DNA of 29,375 nt, taken from contig NW_014013274.1 of assembly GCF_000611645.1 (NCBI RefSeq), forward strand, positions 1 through 29,375, in the 5' to 3' direction. The position numbers and the translations under genes were made by a program. Positions 19,299 through 29,375 of this stretch are shown here, one piece after another. How positions within the stretch are numbered: position 1 is the first letter of the stretch; the number at the start of each line of letters is the position of its first letter. Below the pieces are notes generated by a model. That model had not been told where the DNA came from, ran no database searches, and saw only the letters and a list, made by a program, of their open reading frames with translations. Origin of the DNA: Monoraphidium neglectum. Its lineage: Eukaryota > Chlorophyta > Chlorophyceae > Sphaeropleales > Selenastraceae.

Positions 19299-21155
19299 GC
19301 GTGCAGGACCCTGCAGAGTCACAATCAGGTGCATGGGCTAAGCCGTGCGCACGAGCATGTGCGTGGGAGCAATCCCCTTGGGCATACACCTGTGTCGGCC
19401 GGTTTTCAGTGCGACGCGGGCAGCACACACGCGTCTGGGCGCCGCACACTACTGCGTAGCACGTGCAAATTCACCTCACCCTCAGCGCAGCCTCGGTCTT
19501 GGTGTCGTGGGCTGTGGGCGCTGACGCAGACTCTGCGACTGCGCACACATGCCGTGCGGCAACGCGTCGAGCAGGCCACGCTGCTAAATGGGTAATGATG
19601 CCGCAGTCGTGGCGCAGCTGGCATCTCGGTGAGCTCCTTTTGATCATAGCTACCGATGTAACGCGAAAAAGCCAGGTCGGAAAGAGTCAAGTTGACGACA
19701 GATCTCGGCCGACCGTATAACTGGGGCAGCAGGCGAGATGGAGCTTTCGCGAAATCAAAATTTATTCCTTCATTTTGTCTCAGTCGCAAAGGCTCGGAAG
19801 CGTGAGTAGCGGACGCGCTGCTGTAAGCTGACCTGGCGTGCTTGACGAGTGACCAGCTGACTGACCACGTGCACATGCCCTGCCTGCATGCCTGCTGCGC
19901 GTGCTTTGCGTCACTGACAAAGCAGTGTAGGTTCCAAGTTGATGGTCATCTTATGACCAGAATCTTGCCACGTCGGTCATGACAGCTCACAAGCCTGCTA
20001 CAGCAGATTTGGCTGTTTCAATTTGACACGAGTCTTGCGAGGGCTGCGGCACAACCAGCACCCCCTTTGGTGCTCTGGATGGTGAAAATCTCCAAAAGCA
20101 GTACGCTATATTATTGCAGCCAATTCATATGGCACAGGTGCAGGATGAATTGGTAGTGACATGCGTGATGCCCATTTTCTATCGTGCCGGCCCATTTACT
20201 GTCGTGCCTACCTGGCAGGCAGGTTGCAGTTGATAAGGGCTGCCGTTTACAAGTGCCCATCTGGTCGATTATGTTGGCGGCGGCGGCAGCACACCATAGC
20301 AGGCTACTGGCTTATGCAAAAAGCAAGGTTGCACGGATGCACGCAAACTTCCTGCGCGTAGACATAATCTTTGTCCGGCCCGGCGACCAGATGCTGCCAC
20401 TGCAACATGCAAGGGATACAACCCCACAAGCCCCAATCATCATTGTTGCGCGTGTGGTGCAGACGAGCGCAGCCGTTGTCTTGTCGCCGCGTTCGGCCTG
20501 AATGTCCTGCCACCTGACCTCTCCTCCTCATGTGATGCCTTTGCGGTGATCATGCCACAAGGGCTACAACGGAAGGTTGCAGCATGGTAGATGCTTCGAG
20601 ACGTGCCCTTTTGGCCAATCATGGAAAGGCGGAGTGTGAGATGGCCTAGGTGAGGCGCAATATGAGAGGTAGGAATGCTGCTCCCCTTCCTCAAGCCATT
20701 GTGTGACGCCGTTATGCCTCCACTGCGCAAGAGTCTGTGGTTCTTGCGTTGTGCACAATGGGCACATGCGCACCGGAGGCCGGCCGCGGGCGAGGGCAAG
20801 GCAGCCGGATGCGATGGGGCTATGACTGGGTAATGTGGTGCAACATCTGAGGTGTGTGTGGCCAATGCGCCCGGCACTACCGGTGATGGGTTGAGTCGAC
20901 GCTTGCGGAGGAGGAAGTGAAACGCCGGGCACGTCACAGCAACGCGTGGCGGGCGGGCAAAGGTGCGCGCGCACACCTTCAGAAGCATCAGACTTCCGGC
21001 AAGCAGGCTACATACCACAAGACGTGCACAGCAAAAGCAAACATGTTTGCAACAATTGACTTGACAGGCCGCTCGCTGTAAGCTGCCATGGCGGCTTCAA
21101 AATTGCTGCACCGCTCTCGATGTATGAAACCCAAAGGGTCTCGTCGCAATCCTCA
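19299..21155. other. No supported gene; 5' flank of the DUF1338 gene and 3' flank of the PPR-like gene
   Basis: It should contain the DUF1338 promoter and perhaps a first exon. A minus-strand frame with ATG near 19636 (starting MPAAPRLRHHYPFSSVACST, rich in Arg, Ser, Ala and Cys, no acidic residues at first) resembles a transit peptide. It could be that exon, but no phase-matching donor was found. The rest is moderate-GC sequence without motifs I recognise. Confidence 0.4.
20171..20210. repeat. Imperfect 20-bp tandem duplication
   Basis: CCCATTTTCTATCGTGCCGG at 20171-20190 is followed directly by CCCATTTACTGTCGTGCCTA at 20191-20210 (about 16 or 17 of 20 positions identical). It is intergenic. 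Confidence 0.8.
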
Positions 21156-22856
21156 TCAGCTGCCGGCCTTCTTGCCGCCGCCGCTGACGCTGCCCGCCCC
21201 GAAGCCGCCGCCTGCACTTGCGCCCCCGGAAACCCCGCCCCATCCGCCGCCGCCGCCGCTCCTTGTGCTGCTGCCGCCGCTGTCAGTGCTGCCGCCGCCG
21301 GTGCCGCCCGCGCCACCACCGCCGCCTGTTGTGCGGACCACCCCCACCGACCCAAAGTACTGCTTGTGCTCTGCCAGCCGCTGCCAGGTGTCGCTGTTGA
21401 CCTGCATCTTATTGAACGTCATGATCTCGACCAGCTGTTGTCAATCAGTGTTCGAAATGCGCCGCGATGCGAGTGCGCATATGCATGAGGGGCGGGTGTG
21501 TGGGTTTGGCATGAAACTCGGCACAAAGTTGCATTGTGCCGCGGCCCCCTTGACCGCGCGGCACGCAGAGGTGCTGCCAGCAGAGGAGCTGCGACCGTTT
21601 GAGACCGTCCCTGCAAACACTGGGACTTGCAAGCGCCTGACCTCCTGCTGAGTTTTACCAAGGGGGCGCTGGCCTTGACTGCTGCAATCCAAGCTGATTG
21701 CAGCATTCAGTGATGTTGTTGACGCAGCGCCCCGCACCTTCCCGACGCTGTGTCGGTCTTTGTGGAGGTTTGCCAGCCGCAGGAGCTCGTTAAACGCCGC
21801 CAGAGGGGGGCACGACTGGGTCTGGCCGCGTAGCAGGTGTGCAGGTGTGTACGTGTGCGTGTTTGCGTGTGTGTGTGTGCGTGCGTGCGTGTGTGTGTGT
21901 GCGTGTGGGGGGAGGGAGGGGGTGCGCACGCGCACACGTGCGTGCATGGGTGTGGAGGCATGGGTGAGCGCATGTATGGGTGTGCATGTGTAGGTAAGGG
22001 TGAGATGCGTGTATGGGGGGAGCGGGAGTTTTTGCGTGGCTGCCAACAGCTCCGCTCATACGCTGTGGCGTGGGGACCCTGCTAGACACAGGGAAGCAGC
22101 GTGCTGCCGTCGGGGGCTCATTTGCATGGGGCCTGCTAGGTTTTGAATGTCCTGCAGCCCGGTGCATGGGCCCAGCAACGGTAGTAATGTGCTCAGTGCG
22201 CATGTGCTGTGCATTTGCAGGTGGACGTGAATCCGCCATCGCGGCGTATGCAATCTGCAGGGTTTAGACGTGGGGTTCGTAGGTAAAACCAGGGTGTGGG
22301 CGTCGCCTCACCGCGAGGCAGTGGCGGTTGACCACAGCGACGAACTCGTGCAGCTTTGACCGGTCGGCCTGGGCAACATCCAAGATCTGCAGCCAAGTGA
22401 TGGCGGCGGTCACAGGTATAGGCCGGGTGGGCCGCCGCGGCCGCCGCAGGTGTGGGCCGGTGACGGCGGCACGCTGGGCAAGGGCTGGGGAAACAGGGGA
22501 AGTCCGCGCAATGCACAGGCTGCTGAGCGAAGCTCGTCTGCCAAGCCATGCCGCGAGCAGCTGCTGATCTGGTGCAGAGCGCCCGGTCCAAGGCGCTGCA
22601 TGCGCCAGCGGGGTGTTCGGCCCGATGGCAGCACTTATCCAATGCAGCCATGACCAATGTTCCCACATACCTCTCTCCAGGTGCTGCCGAGGCCGCCTGC
22701 CCCCTCGTGCCCTTGCGCTGCGCTGGTGCTTGCACGAGCGTTGCTGCTGCTGTAGGCCGCGCAGAGTTTTGGTGACATCAGCTCTGGCTGGGAGGCAGCG
22801 GCGCTCACGCATACAGGCATGCTTGCGAACACACGGAACTGTCGCAAGCCCCTCAT
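21156..22856 (-). CDS. Small PPR-like protein with mitochondrial-type presequence and Gly-rich tail
   Basis: Four exons: 22856-22671, 22386-22312, 21815-21738 and 21434-21156. All junctions are phase 0, giving 205 residues. The N-terminus (MRGLRQFRVFASMPVCVSAA) is basic, free of acidic residues and Ser/Ala-rich over the first 25 residues, like a mitochondrial presequence. Residues about 60-145 form paired helices. One unit starting AAFNELLRLANLHKDRHSVG and continuing LVEIMTFNKMQVNSDTWQRL has the length and spacing of a pentatricopeptide repeat; the preceding helices (SKLHEFVAVVNRHCLA) look like part of another. PPR proteins bind organellar RNA, but one or two repeats is short for the family, so the RNA-binding role is inference. 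The tail from about residue 147 is Gly/Ser-rich and ends GGGKKAGS. The start codon is the first ATG of a clean signal. The gene is divergent from the TTM gene. Confidence 0.7.
21838..21912. repeat. GT microsatellite in an intron
   Basis: A GT/GCGT tract lies in intron 2 (21816-22311) of the PPR-like gene. On the sense strand it reads CA and ends about 20 bases before the 3' splice site. Confidence 0.9.
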
Positions 22857-23395
22857 AGCGCAAACGTCGATATCGGGACTGGTGCTACCAATCTAAGCTG
22901 TGAGGTGTAGTTGGCGATATAAGTGTAATAAAACCGATACGATCAGCCGAATGACGACATGTACAAGCCTCATACAACAACTCGGGCTAGGCCTTTCGGG
23001 CACTGCGGTGAGGCCTAGTGACCAGGCGTACCTCCATCTGCCCTGCACCACGGCGTGATCACGGCAAGGCGCTTGAGCGAGGTATATATCATTATGGTAC
23101 CTGACGTAGCAGGCAGCGCAGTTTCCAGCCGGCGGGCTGAGTGATCACAGCTTGAGCTATCCCACACAACGGCCTTCAGGTGCCTGAATGGCGGATAGTC
23201 ACAGTGGAGGCGGCTATATGCCGCAGCGATCGACCTCGCCTCCGCCCTCGCTCGACCGAAAGCGCAAGGTGCGCAAACGTCCTGCAGAGGCGGAAGGTCG
23301 CGGCTGCGGCGGGACCACCGCATGTCGGGTGCTTTCCTCTTGGTTGCAGACAGGTTGAGGGCGATAATGTGAGCGCATGCGGCGGACGACCTCGC
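22857..23395. promoter_or_regulatory. Probable bidirectional promoter between the PPR-like and TTM genes
   Basis: About 540 bases separate the PPR-like ATG (leftward) from the tentative TTM ATG (rightward), and both 5' UTRs must be inside. The 22860-22980 part is relatively AT-rich (GATATAAGTGTAATAAAACC near 22915) compared with the surrounding exons. No specific motif can be assigned. Confidence 0.4.
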
Positions 23396-26300
23396 ATGGG
23401 CGCTGCCCGCAAGCCAAGGGCTCTCTCGTCCCTTCCAGCAACCGCCACCCATGCCGCAGCCGCCGGCCCGGCCAGCCACTCTCGAGCGGTGGCCGGGCCA
23501 CCTTCTCCATGCCTCCGCCCCCGACCCCTGCCCCCATACCCAAACCGACACCCTCGACGCACGCCATGCATACGACTGCCGTCGACAAAGGGCTTGCTCA
23601 AGGAGAAGCTGCACCTGGAGAAGTTCAAGGGGCCCGACGGCCGCACGCGCTGGACTGTCTCGGCCATCGATGAGCAGCTCACTTTTGACAAGGTGGGCTG
23701 CCGGCGCAGCCCTCGGCGCAGGGCCGGTGTCTGTCGCGGATCCAGACGCGCGCTCGAGCCGTGCCGACCAGGGCATTCGGCAGCTTGCAGCCGCTGCCTC
23801 GCTAATTTCAGTGCAACGTGCGCCGAGCCGGGTGCCACGCGCGCCTGCTGTCGAAAGTGGCGGGCGCAGGGAGGCGGCCGGTGGCTGGGGGCAGCGGCAG
23901 ACTGGACGCTTGGGACGGTGTTATCGACGGGACGGCAGGCGTGAGCGCGAGGGGCACACAAATACGTGGTGTGCGGCTTGGGCTTGCCAGCTGGCACGAC
24001 AGGCAACACGCCCGGCTGCACTGCCTCCACTGGGCATCGTATGGCACCCACCCCGACCCACCCGGCCCCTGCCCGCCCTGCCGCCACGCCCGGCGCCGCG
24101 CCGCGCTGCCCCCGGCGCTGCTCAGGGCTTCTATGTGTTCATCAGGGCGCTGCAGCTGCTGAAGAGCCACAACGAGGGCGTGGTCCTGGTGAGGGGTAAA
24201 CAAAGAACTCACAAACGTGGGGTGGGCCAGCAAGGCGGCCACATGCGGCAGAAGTATTCTTGTCGAGTCACTTTCGACTCCGGGTTGGCTGGCGCTGGAC
24301 AGCCACAGGGGGCTGTTGCCACACCGTGTTGGACCGCGTGCACCCCAGTGCGCCCCGCCCGCCCAGCGCTTCGCCAGTCGGCTGTGATGCGTAACACTGC
24401 GACGTGCAGGGTTTGGGCCCCCGGCGGCGAGCCTACCGTCCCGAGCGCCCCGTTGCATACGCGCATCGTGCGCTCCCACTCCCTGCCGCAGGTGGGGCTC
24501 GGCGGCGCCAGCGGCAGCGGCAAGACGGCGTTCAGCGAGCGCGTCAAGGGGTTCATGCCCAACATCGCGGTGATCTCTATGGACAACTATAACGACGCCT
24601 CAAAGCTGGTGGGGGCGGGGCGACAATAGATGCAATGGTTTCAGCTTATCGAAAGACACCTTCTTCAGCTTATCAAAAGACACCGTTATCCACGTGGCTC
24701 GCACCGGCACTTTGATGAGGAAGCCAAGGGGGCAGTTCAAAATAGGGCTAGACACGGGGTGCAGCTTCTTTGGTTGCTCGAGGGCTTGGGGTGCATCAAG
24801 GCCGGAAAATCAGGGCCGTGCTGGGTCGAGTCTTTTCAGTTTCCTTTCTCTCGCACCCGACAAAGCGCCCTGGGCGCCCGCGGCCGCGCGCTCATCATCG
24901 GCGCAGATCGACGGCAACTTTGACGACCCCCGTCTGACGGACTATGACCTGCTGCTGGCAAACCTGGCTGAGCTGAGGGCGGGCCGCGCCGCTCAGGTGG
25001 GACGGGGGCCGATGCGCACCTTTTTGTGGCGTGTGTGTGTGTGTGCGTGTGTACGTGCATGTGCGTGTGTGTGTTTGCGTGTGTGCATTTGCGTGCGTGC
25101 GTGCGTGCTTGTATTTGTGTGTGAACTCGTGAGCCGGACTGGATATCATACAGCAGCTGACAAATTTACTGCGCGCATGTTTGCCAAACGCCGCCCGTCC
25201 CAGGTTCCGATCTACGATTTTAAGCAGTCACGGCGCTCTGGCTTCCAGAAGGTCGAGGTACGACGCTTCTTCGGGCCAAGACACTATAAACCCGGGAGGG
25301 GGGAGCAACAGTCCAGGCGCCTGCCCCGGTTGACGCTCTGAGCGCCGGTACAAGGGCAAGGCGCACGGGCAGACGGCCTCCGCCCAGGTGGCCCGCTCCA
25401 ACACGTGCGCCTCCGCAGCCGCAAACCTCCACCCGCCCCACGGCCTCGTGAGACCCCAGACAAGCCCCGCCACATTATTTCAGCATTATTTTATCCTGAC
25501 TTGCCCATTCTCACCCTTTCCCCTGTTGCACGCAACCCGGCGGCCCCATCCCCAGGTGCCCCCGTCGCGCATCGTGGTTATCGAGGGGATCTACGCCCTC
25601 AGCGAGAAGCTGCGGCCCCTGCTGGACCTGAGGGTCTCCATCACAGGTCACACCAGGACCGGCTGACGCTGCACCCTTTCCAGATTGCGCAGAAGAATGT
25701 TGCTGGGGCGCCACCCGCGCGGCTCGGCGCGACGTTGCCGTTCTGGCTGCGGGCGCCTGCGCCTTGCTCGCCGCTGCCTCGCTGCTCTTGTCAAAGACGT
25801 GCTCAGCTCGCCAGGCTGGTGGCCACTGGCTGCAAACGCTGCCCCTGCTACCGCTCTCCGCCTGCCGGTCAAACGACAGGCGGCGTGCACTTTGACCTGG
25901 TCAAGCGCGTGATGCGCGACATCAGCCGGTCGGGGCAGGGGCCCGAGGAGATCATCCAGCAGGTGCAAATTGTTAAGCTGGGATTGCAGTTTGGCTGGCG
26001 AATGAGGTTGCTGTGGGGGCCGGCCATGAGATGGGGGCACAGCGTTGCATGAACGGTTTGGTTTGTGTTCACACATTGCCTGGTTTCTGGTTTGGCACCC
26101 CAACTGTGGATCCATGTATCCACAGGATCACCAAACCCAAATTTTGAGCGTGTGTGGCTTGTGCGGCAGTGGCGCGCACGGCGGGGCGAAGTGGGTCCGG
26201 CTCGTCCACCGACCCCGCTGCCGTCAGCTCACCAACACTCCATTTCACAACCTGACGGTCCCCAACCCAACAGATTACCGACACGGTGTACCCCATGTAC

Positions 26301-29300
26301 AAGGCCTTCATCGAGCCGGACTTGCGGCTGGCGCAGCTCAGGATTTACAACAGCTTCAACCCCTTTGCGGGTGAGGCGGGGCTGTCTGCTTGTCGGTCTG
26401 CGGGTCGTCTGTTGCCAGGCGCAGTTGTTTGCGGGGTTGCGCGTGTTTGTGTTTATGTGCGTGTTTGGGGAAGGTTCTGCGGGGTGAACTCATAATCACG
26501 TGGTTGAGAGAGAGAGTGGTCAAGAGACAGGCAGGTCATATGATCGGCATCCCAGACCCCAGATCACTCCAGAAGCTCCCGCCTGTTCCCCACCCCTGCG
26601 CACCCCGGCTCCCTCCAATCACCTTCCTGCCCCCGCTGCCGCCGCCCTCCCTGTATTCACCCGCCGCCGCCGCTGCCCCCAGGCTTGATGGACGCAGCCC
26701 ACATCCTCAAGTCTAAGCGAACTCCAGAGATCACGCCAGAAGCCATCATGGCCGCCCTAGGGGTGAGAGCCATGGGTTGAAGGCATCAGCCCGCCGGCCG
26801 CATTCCTCGATCCTGGTGGCCTGGAGGCCATTGTTAGGCCCCCTGCTCTGGCCCATTTGATTCGTACCCGTGCAAGGTTGCTCGCTTCACCCCTGCCCCC
26901 TGTTGCTTACACACGCATGCACGTGCTCATTCATGTGTGTGGCCACGCGCAAACACACACACTTGTATGCACGCGCACGCGCGTACACACACACATGCAC
27001 ACACACAAACACGCACACACACACGAGCCTGTCGCCTGAGCCTCACACACGTACGCAACTCTGTGCGCACCCCTGGCATCACCCTGCCATCTGCACACCC
27101 ATGTTCCACTCAGCCGGGTGCTGCCGCCCCAAAGCGTGAGGAGATGTACGACATCCACCTGCTGCCACCAAAGTGAGGGCTCGGGGTCGCATGCCTGCAT
27201 GTGCACGGGTCTGACTAGTCGTGTGTGTGTGTGTGTGTGTGTATCTGTGTGCTGTGAACGTGGGTCCGGTACCAGCACACCGCAACGCGGGTCAAAGCGT
27301 TGAGCTTGCCCCAGCCCTTGCTATCCGTCACCTGCGAGCCCCAACCCGCCCCTCACCACTCCCAACTCCCAAAGTCCCCGGTCCTGTTGCAATGCTAGCC
27401 TGGACCCCCTCGCTTGCCCACTGCAGCAATGACAAGCACACTGATACGCACCCCCCAATCTTGTTTCCACACGCCAAGACTCATTCCATTTCACCACTCT
27501 TATATGTTTGCAGCGCGGATGACGCACACTCATACTCACGCACACATACTCTCTCTCTCTCTCTGTGTCTATCTCTTTCACACACACACACGCACACACA
27601 CACGCACACACACACACACACACACACCCAAACCTGTCCTCTCATCGCAGCGAGGACCCTGAGACCTGCTCCAGCTGGCTGCGCATGCGCAACAGGGACG
27701 GCCGCTACACCCTCATGTTCGAGGAGTGGGTAACAGAGGGGTGAGCGCCCAGGCCCAGCCGGCATTCCACACCCCACATCCTGCATCCTGCATCGCCCCT
27801 CGTTTGCGGGTACGATGGGCGGCAACAGGGCAGGGGCGCTTCGAAGCGGGCGAGGTGGCAGAGGTGCAGGGGGTGGGAACAGGGACAAAGGCCGTGGAAA
27901 CGGGAGGGGGAGCATTGTCGGCGCGCTGCCCATTGCTGGCGGTCTGGGGGCCTCCATGTTTGCTTTCTGGGAGTGATGCACCTGCAGCTGACGATCATGC
28001 CGCGCCCTCAAACCGCAACAGGCCGTTCATCATCTCCCCACGCATCACCTTTGAGGTCAGCCACGTCGCAGCCGCGCCTCCGACACATGCCCAGGCTCCA
28101 CCCCGCGCCTCCCCGCCTGCGAGCCGCCCATCCTGCCTGCCCGCGCAGCGCTTTGCCCCCTTTGGAGCCGTTGGGCACCCTCCGCTCAATGGCACGCGGG
28201 CCTGCTGTCGCCTGACCCGCCTGCCCCCTCCCTGCAAACCTCTCAGGTGTCTGTGCGCGTCCTGGGGGGCCTGATGGCTCTGGGCTACGAGATTGGCACG
28301 ATCATGCGGCGTAAGACCGTTACCTTCAAGAGCGGGGATGACGAGCTGACGGTGAAGCTGGACGAGATCGAGAACCTGGGGGACTTTGTGCAGGTAAGGC
28401 GGAGGGCGGTAGCATGTCAGGGTGTGTGTGTGTGTGCTTGTGTGCGTGTGTGTGTGTGCACGCGTGTGTGTATGTGTGTGCGTGCGCGTGTTTGAGCTAT
28501 GGCGTGTCGATCGCGTACAACCATGGGTTTGTAAATGCGTGCATGGCTGAGCCACCGAGTCAGCCACATGCCTCCGTTTCTGGGAAAGGGTTATGACTGC
28601 TGTGTTCATGCTCCTCACTTGGACTCCACAACTCATACCGATTGCCTGGAATGCCCTGTGAACTTCCACAGGTGCACTCCAAGAACCGCGACCGTGCCAG
28701 CGCCATGGCCCGCGCCCTCAACATGACAGAGTTCATCCCCAAGTCATACATTGAGCAGGTGCGCATGGGCAGCTTGTTTTTGGGGGAGGGGGGCGTGTCT
28801 GGTATCCTTGCTCAGTGGAGGGCAACAAGGTCCCTGTTTGGACTTGCGGTTCAGTCAGGCGGAGCTCTGCGGGGTGTGTGCCCATGGGCCGAGCTTGGGG
28901 CTGTCCAGACCAGACCAGACAACAGTTCTCACTCACAAGCACCCACCCACAAGCAGTTCGCGCCACAGTCCGCAACATGTACTTTCTGGCTGGGCGGATC
29001 GTGCCCCCCACCACACTCTCTTTCCAATGTATGTATAATCGCCTAGTCTAACTGCCTGACGTCACCCCTGGTTTCCTGCCCCCGTCCGCGCAGGTCCAGC
29101 TGGGGAAGCTGACTAACGAGTTCCAGGACTTCAGCGAGGACGTCAGGAAGAGGTTCTCGGTGAACGGCGAGTCCCTCCTGGAGGAGGGTTACCTGCTGGG
29201 AACTTCCCCGCGAGGCGGCCTGTCGGTCCTCGGCGCCCGCGCGGCCGCGGCGATGCTGCGCCGCAGCGCGAGCATCCAGGGCGCCGGGGGCGCCGGCGGC

Positions 29301-29375
29301 GGGGTCGGCGGCGGGGTCGGCGGCGGCGGCGGCGGCGGGCCGGGGGGGCTGCCGCCGGGGCTGCTGCTGTCGAGC
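23396..29375 (+). CDS. TTM: Plant-type TTM1/TTM2 protein: P-loop uridine-kinase-like domain fused to CYTH domain (partial)
   Basis: Exons: 23396-23692, 24126-24188, 24492-24608, 24907-24996, 25204-25257, 25556-25646, 25880-25962, 26274-26370, 26683-26762, 27114-27172, 27651-27740, 28022-28055, 28247-28393, 28672-28758 and 29094-29375 onward. Phases agree throughout, giving at least 557 residues. The kinase-like part has Walker A GASGSGKT (125-132), ISMDNYND, NFDDPRLTDYDLLL, VPIYDFKQSRR, RIVVIEGIYALSEKLRPLLD and GGVHFDLVKRVMRDI. The CYTH part has MYDIHLLPP, WLRMRNRDGRYTLMFEEWV, PFIISPRITFEVSVRVLGG and IPKSYIEQVQLGKLTNEF. Arabidopsis TTM1 and TTM2 are reported pyrophosphatases of the mitochondrial outer membrane linked to senescence and defence; their C-terminal coiled coil and membrane anchor would lie beyond this window. 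The exon at the right edge becomes Gly-rich. The N-terminus upstream of KGLLKEKLHLEKF is uncertain; ATG 23396 is only the nearest plausible in-frame start. Confidence 0.9.
24640..24684. repeat. Two copies of a 24-bp-period repeat
   Basis: TTCAGCTTATCGAAAGACACC (24640-24660) recurs as TTCAGCTTATCAAAAGACACC (24664-24684), one mismatch in 21. It lies in TTM intron 3 (24609-24906). Confidence 0.85.
25029..25125. repeat. GT microsatellite near a 5' splice site
   Basis: An interrupted GT/GCGT tract begins about 30 bases after the donor of TTM intron 4 (24997-25203). Confidence 0.9.
26925..27024. repeat. CA microsatellite in an intron
   Basis: An interrupted CA-rich tract lies in the second half of TTM intron 9 (26763-27113), upstream of the 3' splice site. 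Confidence 0.9.
27219..27242. repeat. (GT)12 near a 5' splice site
   Basis: An almost pure GT repeat starts about 46 bases after the donor of TTM intron 10 (27173-27650). The same intron holds a complementary CA repeat near its 3' end. Confidence 0.95.
27549..27628. repeat. CT then CA microsatellite before a 3' splice site
   Basis: A CT run (27549-27563) is followed by long CA runs (about 27579-27626), ending about 22 bases before the acceptor of TTM intron 10 at 27650. Confidence 0.95.
28421..28490. repeat. GT microsatellite near a 5' splice site
   Basis: An interrupted GT tract begins about 28 bases after the donor of TTM intron 13 (28394-28671). Confidence 0.9.

Noticed and set aside
19406..19876. 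156-codon minus-strand frame upstream of the DUF1338 gene
   Set aside because: Mostly atypical composition. Only its end (from the ATG near 19636) resembles a transit peptide, and no phase-matching splice to the next exon was found, so it is noted only as a possible exon.
19299..21155. tRNA genes or transposons in the gene-poor stretches
   Set aside because: I saw no TTCGA-type T-loop with matching stems, no long terminal repeats, no terminal inverted repeats and no reverse transcriptase or transposase motifs. A tRNAscan or repeat-library search would be decisive.
23176..24087. 303-codon minus-strand open frame opposite the TTM 5' end
   Set aside because: It is antisense to the conserved TTM exon and intron 1; no family resemblance.

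Overview
The window looks like nuclear DNA of a chlorophyte green alga, probably a chlorophycean. It is GC-rich. Its genes are cut into short exons by many 0.1-1.5 kb GT-AG introns, the proteins carry long Ala/Gly runs, and the introns hold TG/CA microsatellites. One gene is followed by a TGTAA poly(A) signal, and telomere-like TTTAGGG/CCCTAAA motifs occur inside an intron. The best protein matches are plant or algal: a TTM-type kinase-CYTH fusion and a plant-type DUF1338 protein. Nothing looks bacterial, plastid or viral. All gene models below were built by hand from splice signals, reading phase and family resemblance. In nearly every case adjacent exons are phase-compatible.

Layout. 1-4809 (-): large ankyrin-type repeat protein with an Ala/Gln-rich tail, running off the left edge. 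6242-8404 (+): an Amidoligase_2 family protein of 400 residues with a possible organelle presequence. 9069-11754 (-): a divergent cyclophilin-like protein of about 319 residues, convergent with the amidoligase. 13262-15046 (-): an armadillo/HEAT-like helical protein. 16642-19298 (-): a DUF1338 (2-oxoadipate dioxygenase/decarboxylase, HglS/FLO7 type) protein that seems to have lost two of three metal ligands. 21156-22856 (-): a small PPR-like protein with a mitochondrial-type presequence. About 23396-29375 (+): a triphosphate tunnel metalloenzyme of the plant TTM1/TTM2 type, a uridine-kinase-like P-loop domain fused to a CYTH domain; it has at least 15 exons and runs off the right edge.

The stretches at 4810-6241, 11755-13261, 15047-16641 and 19299-21155 contain no gene I can support. 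They probably hold UTRs, promoters and unannotated 5' exons. The genes do not form a recognisable pathway; this is an ordinary eukaryotic gene neighbourhood.

The most unusual signals are: the apparently metal-site-deficient DUF1338 protein; the amidoligase gene with a palindromic interstitial telomeric motif in its first intron; a polarity of the microsatellites, with TG on the sense strand near 5' splice sites and CA near 3' splice sites; and a cyclophilin without the canonical catalytic arginine and with a probable GC-AG intron.
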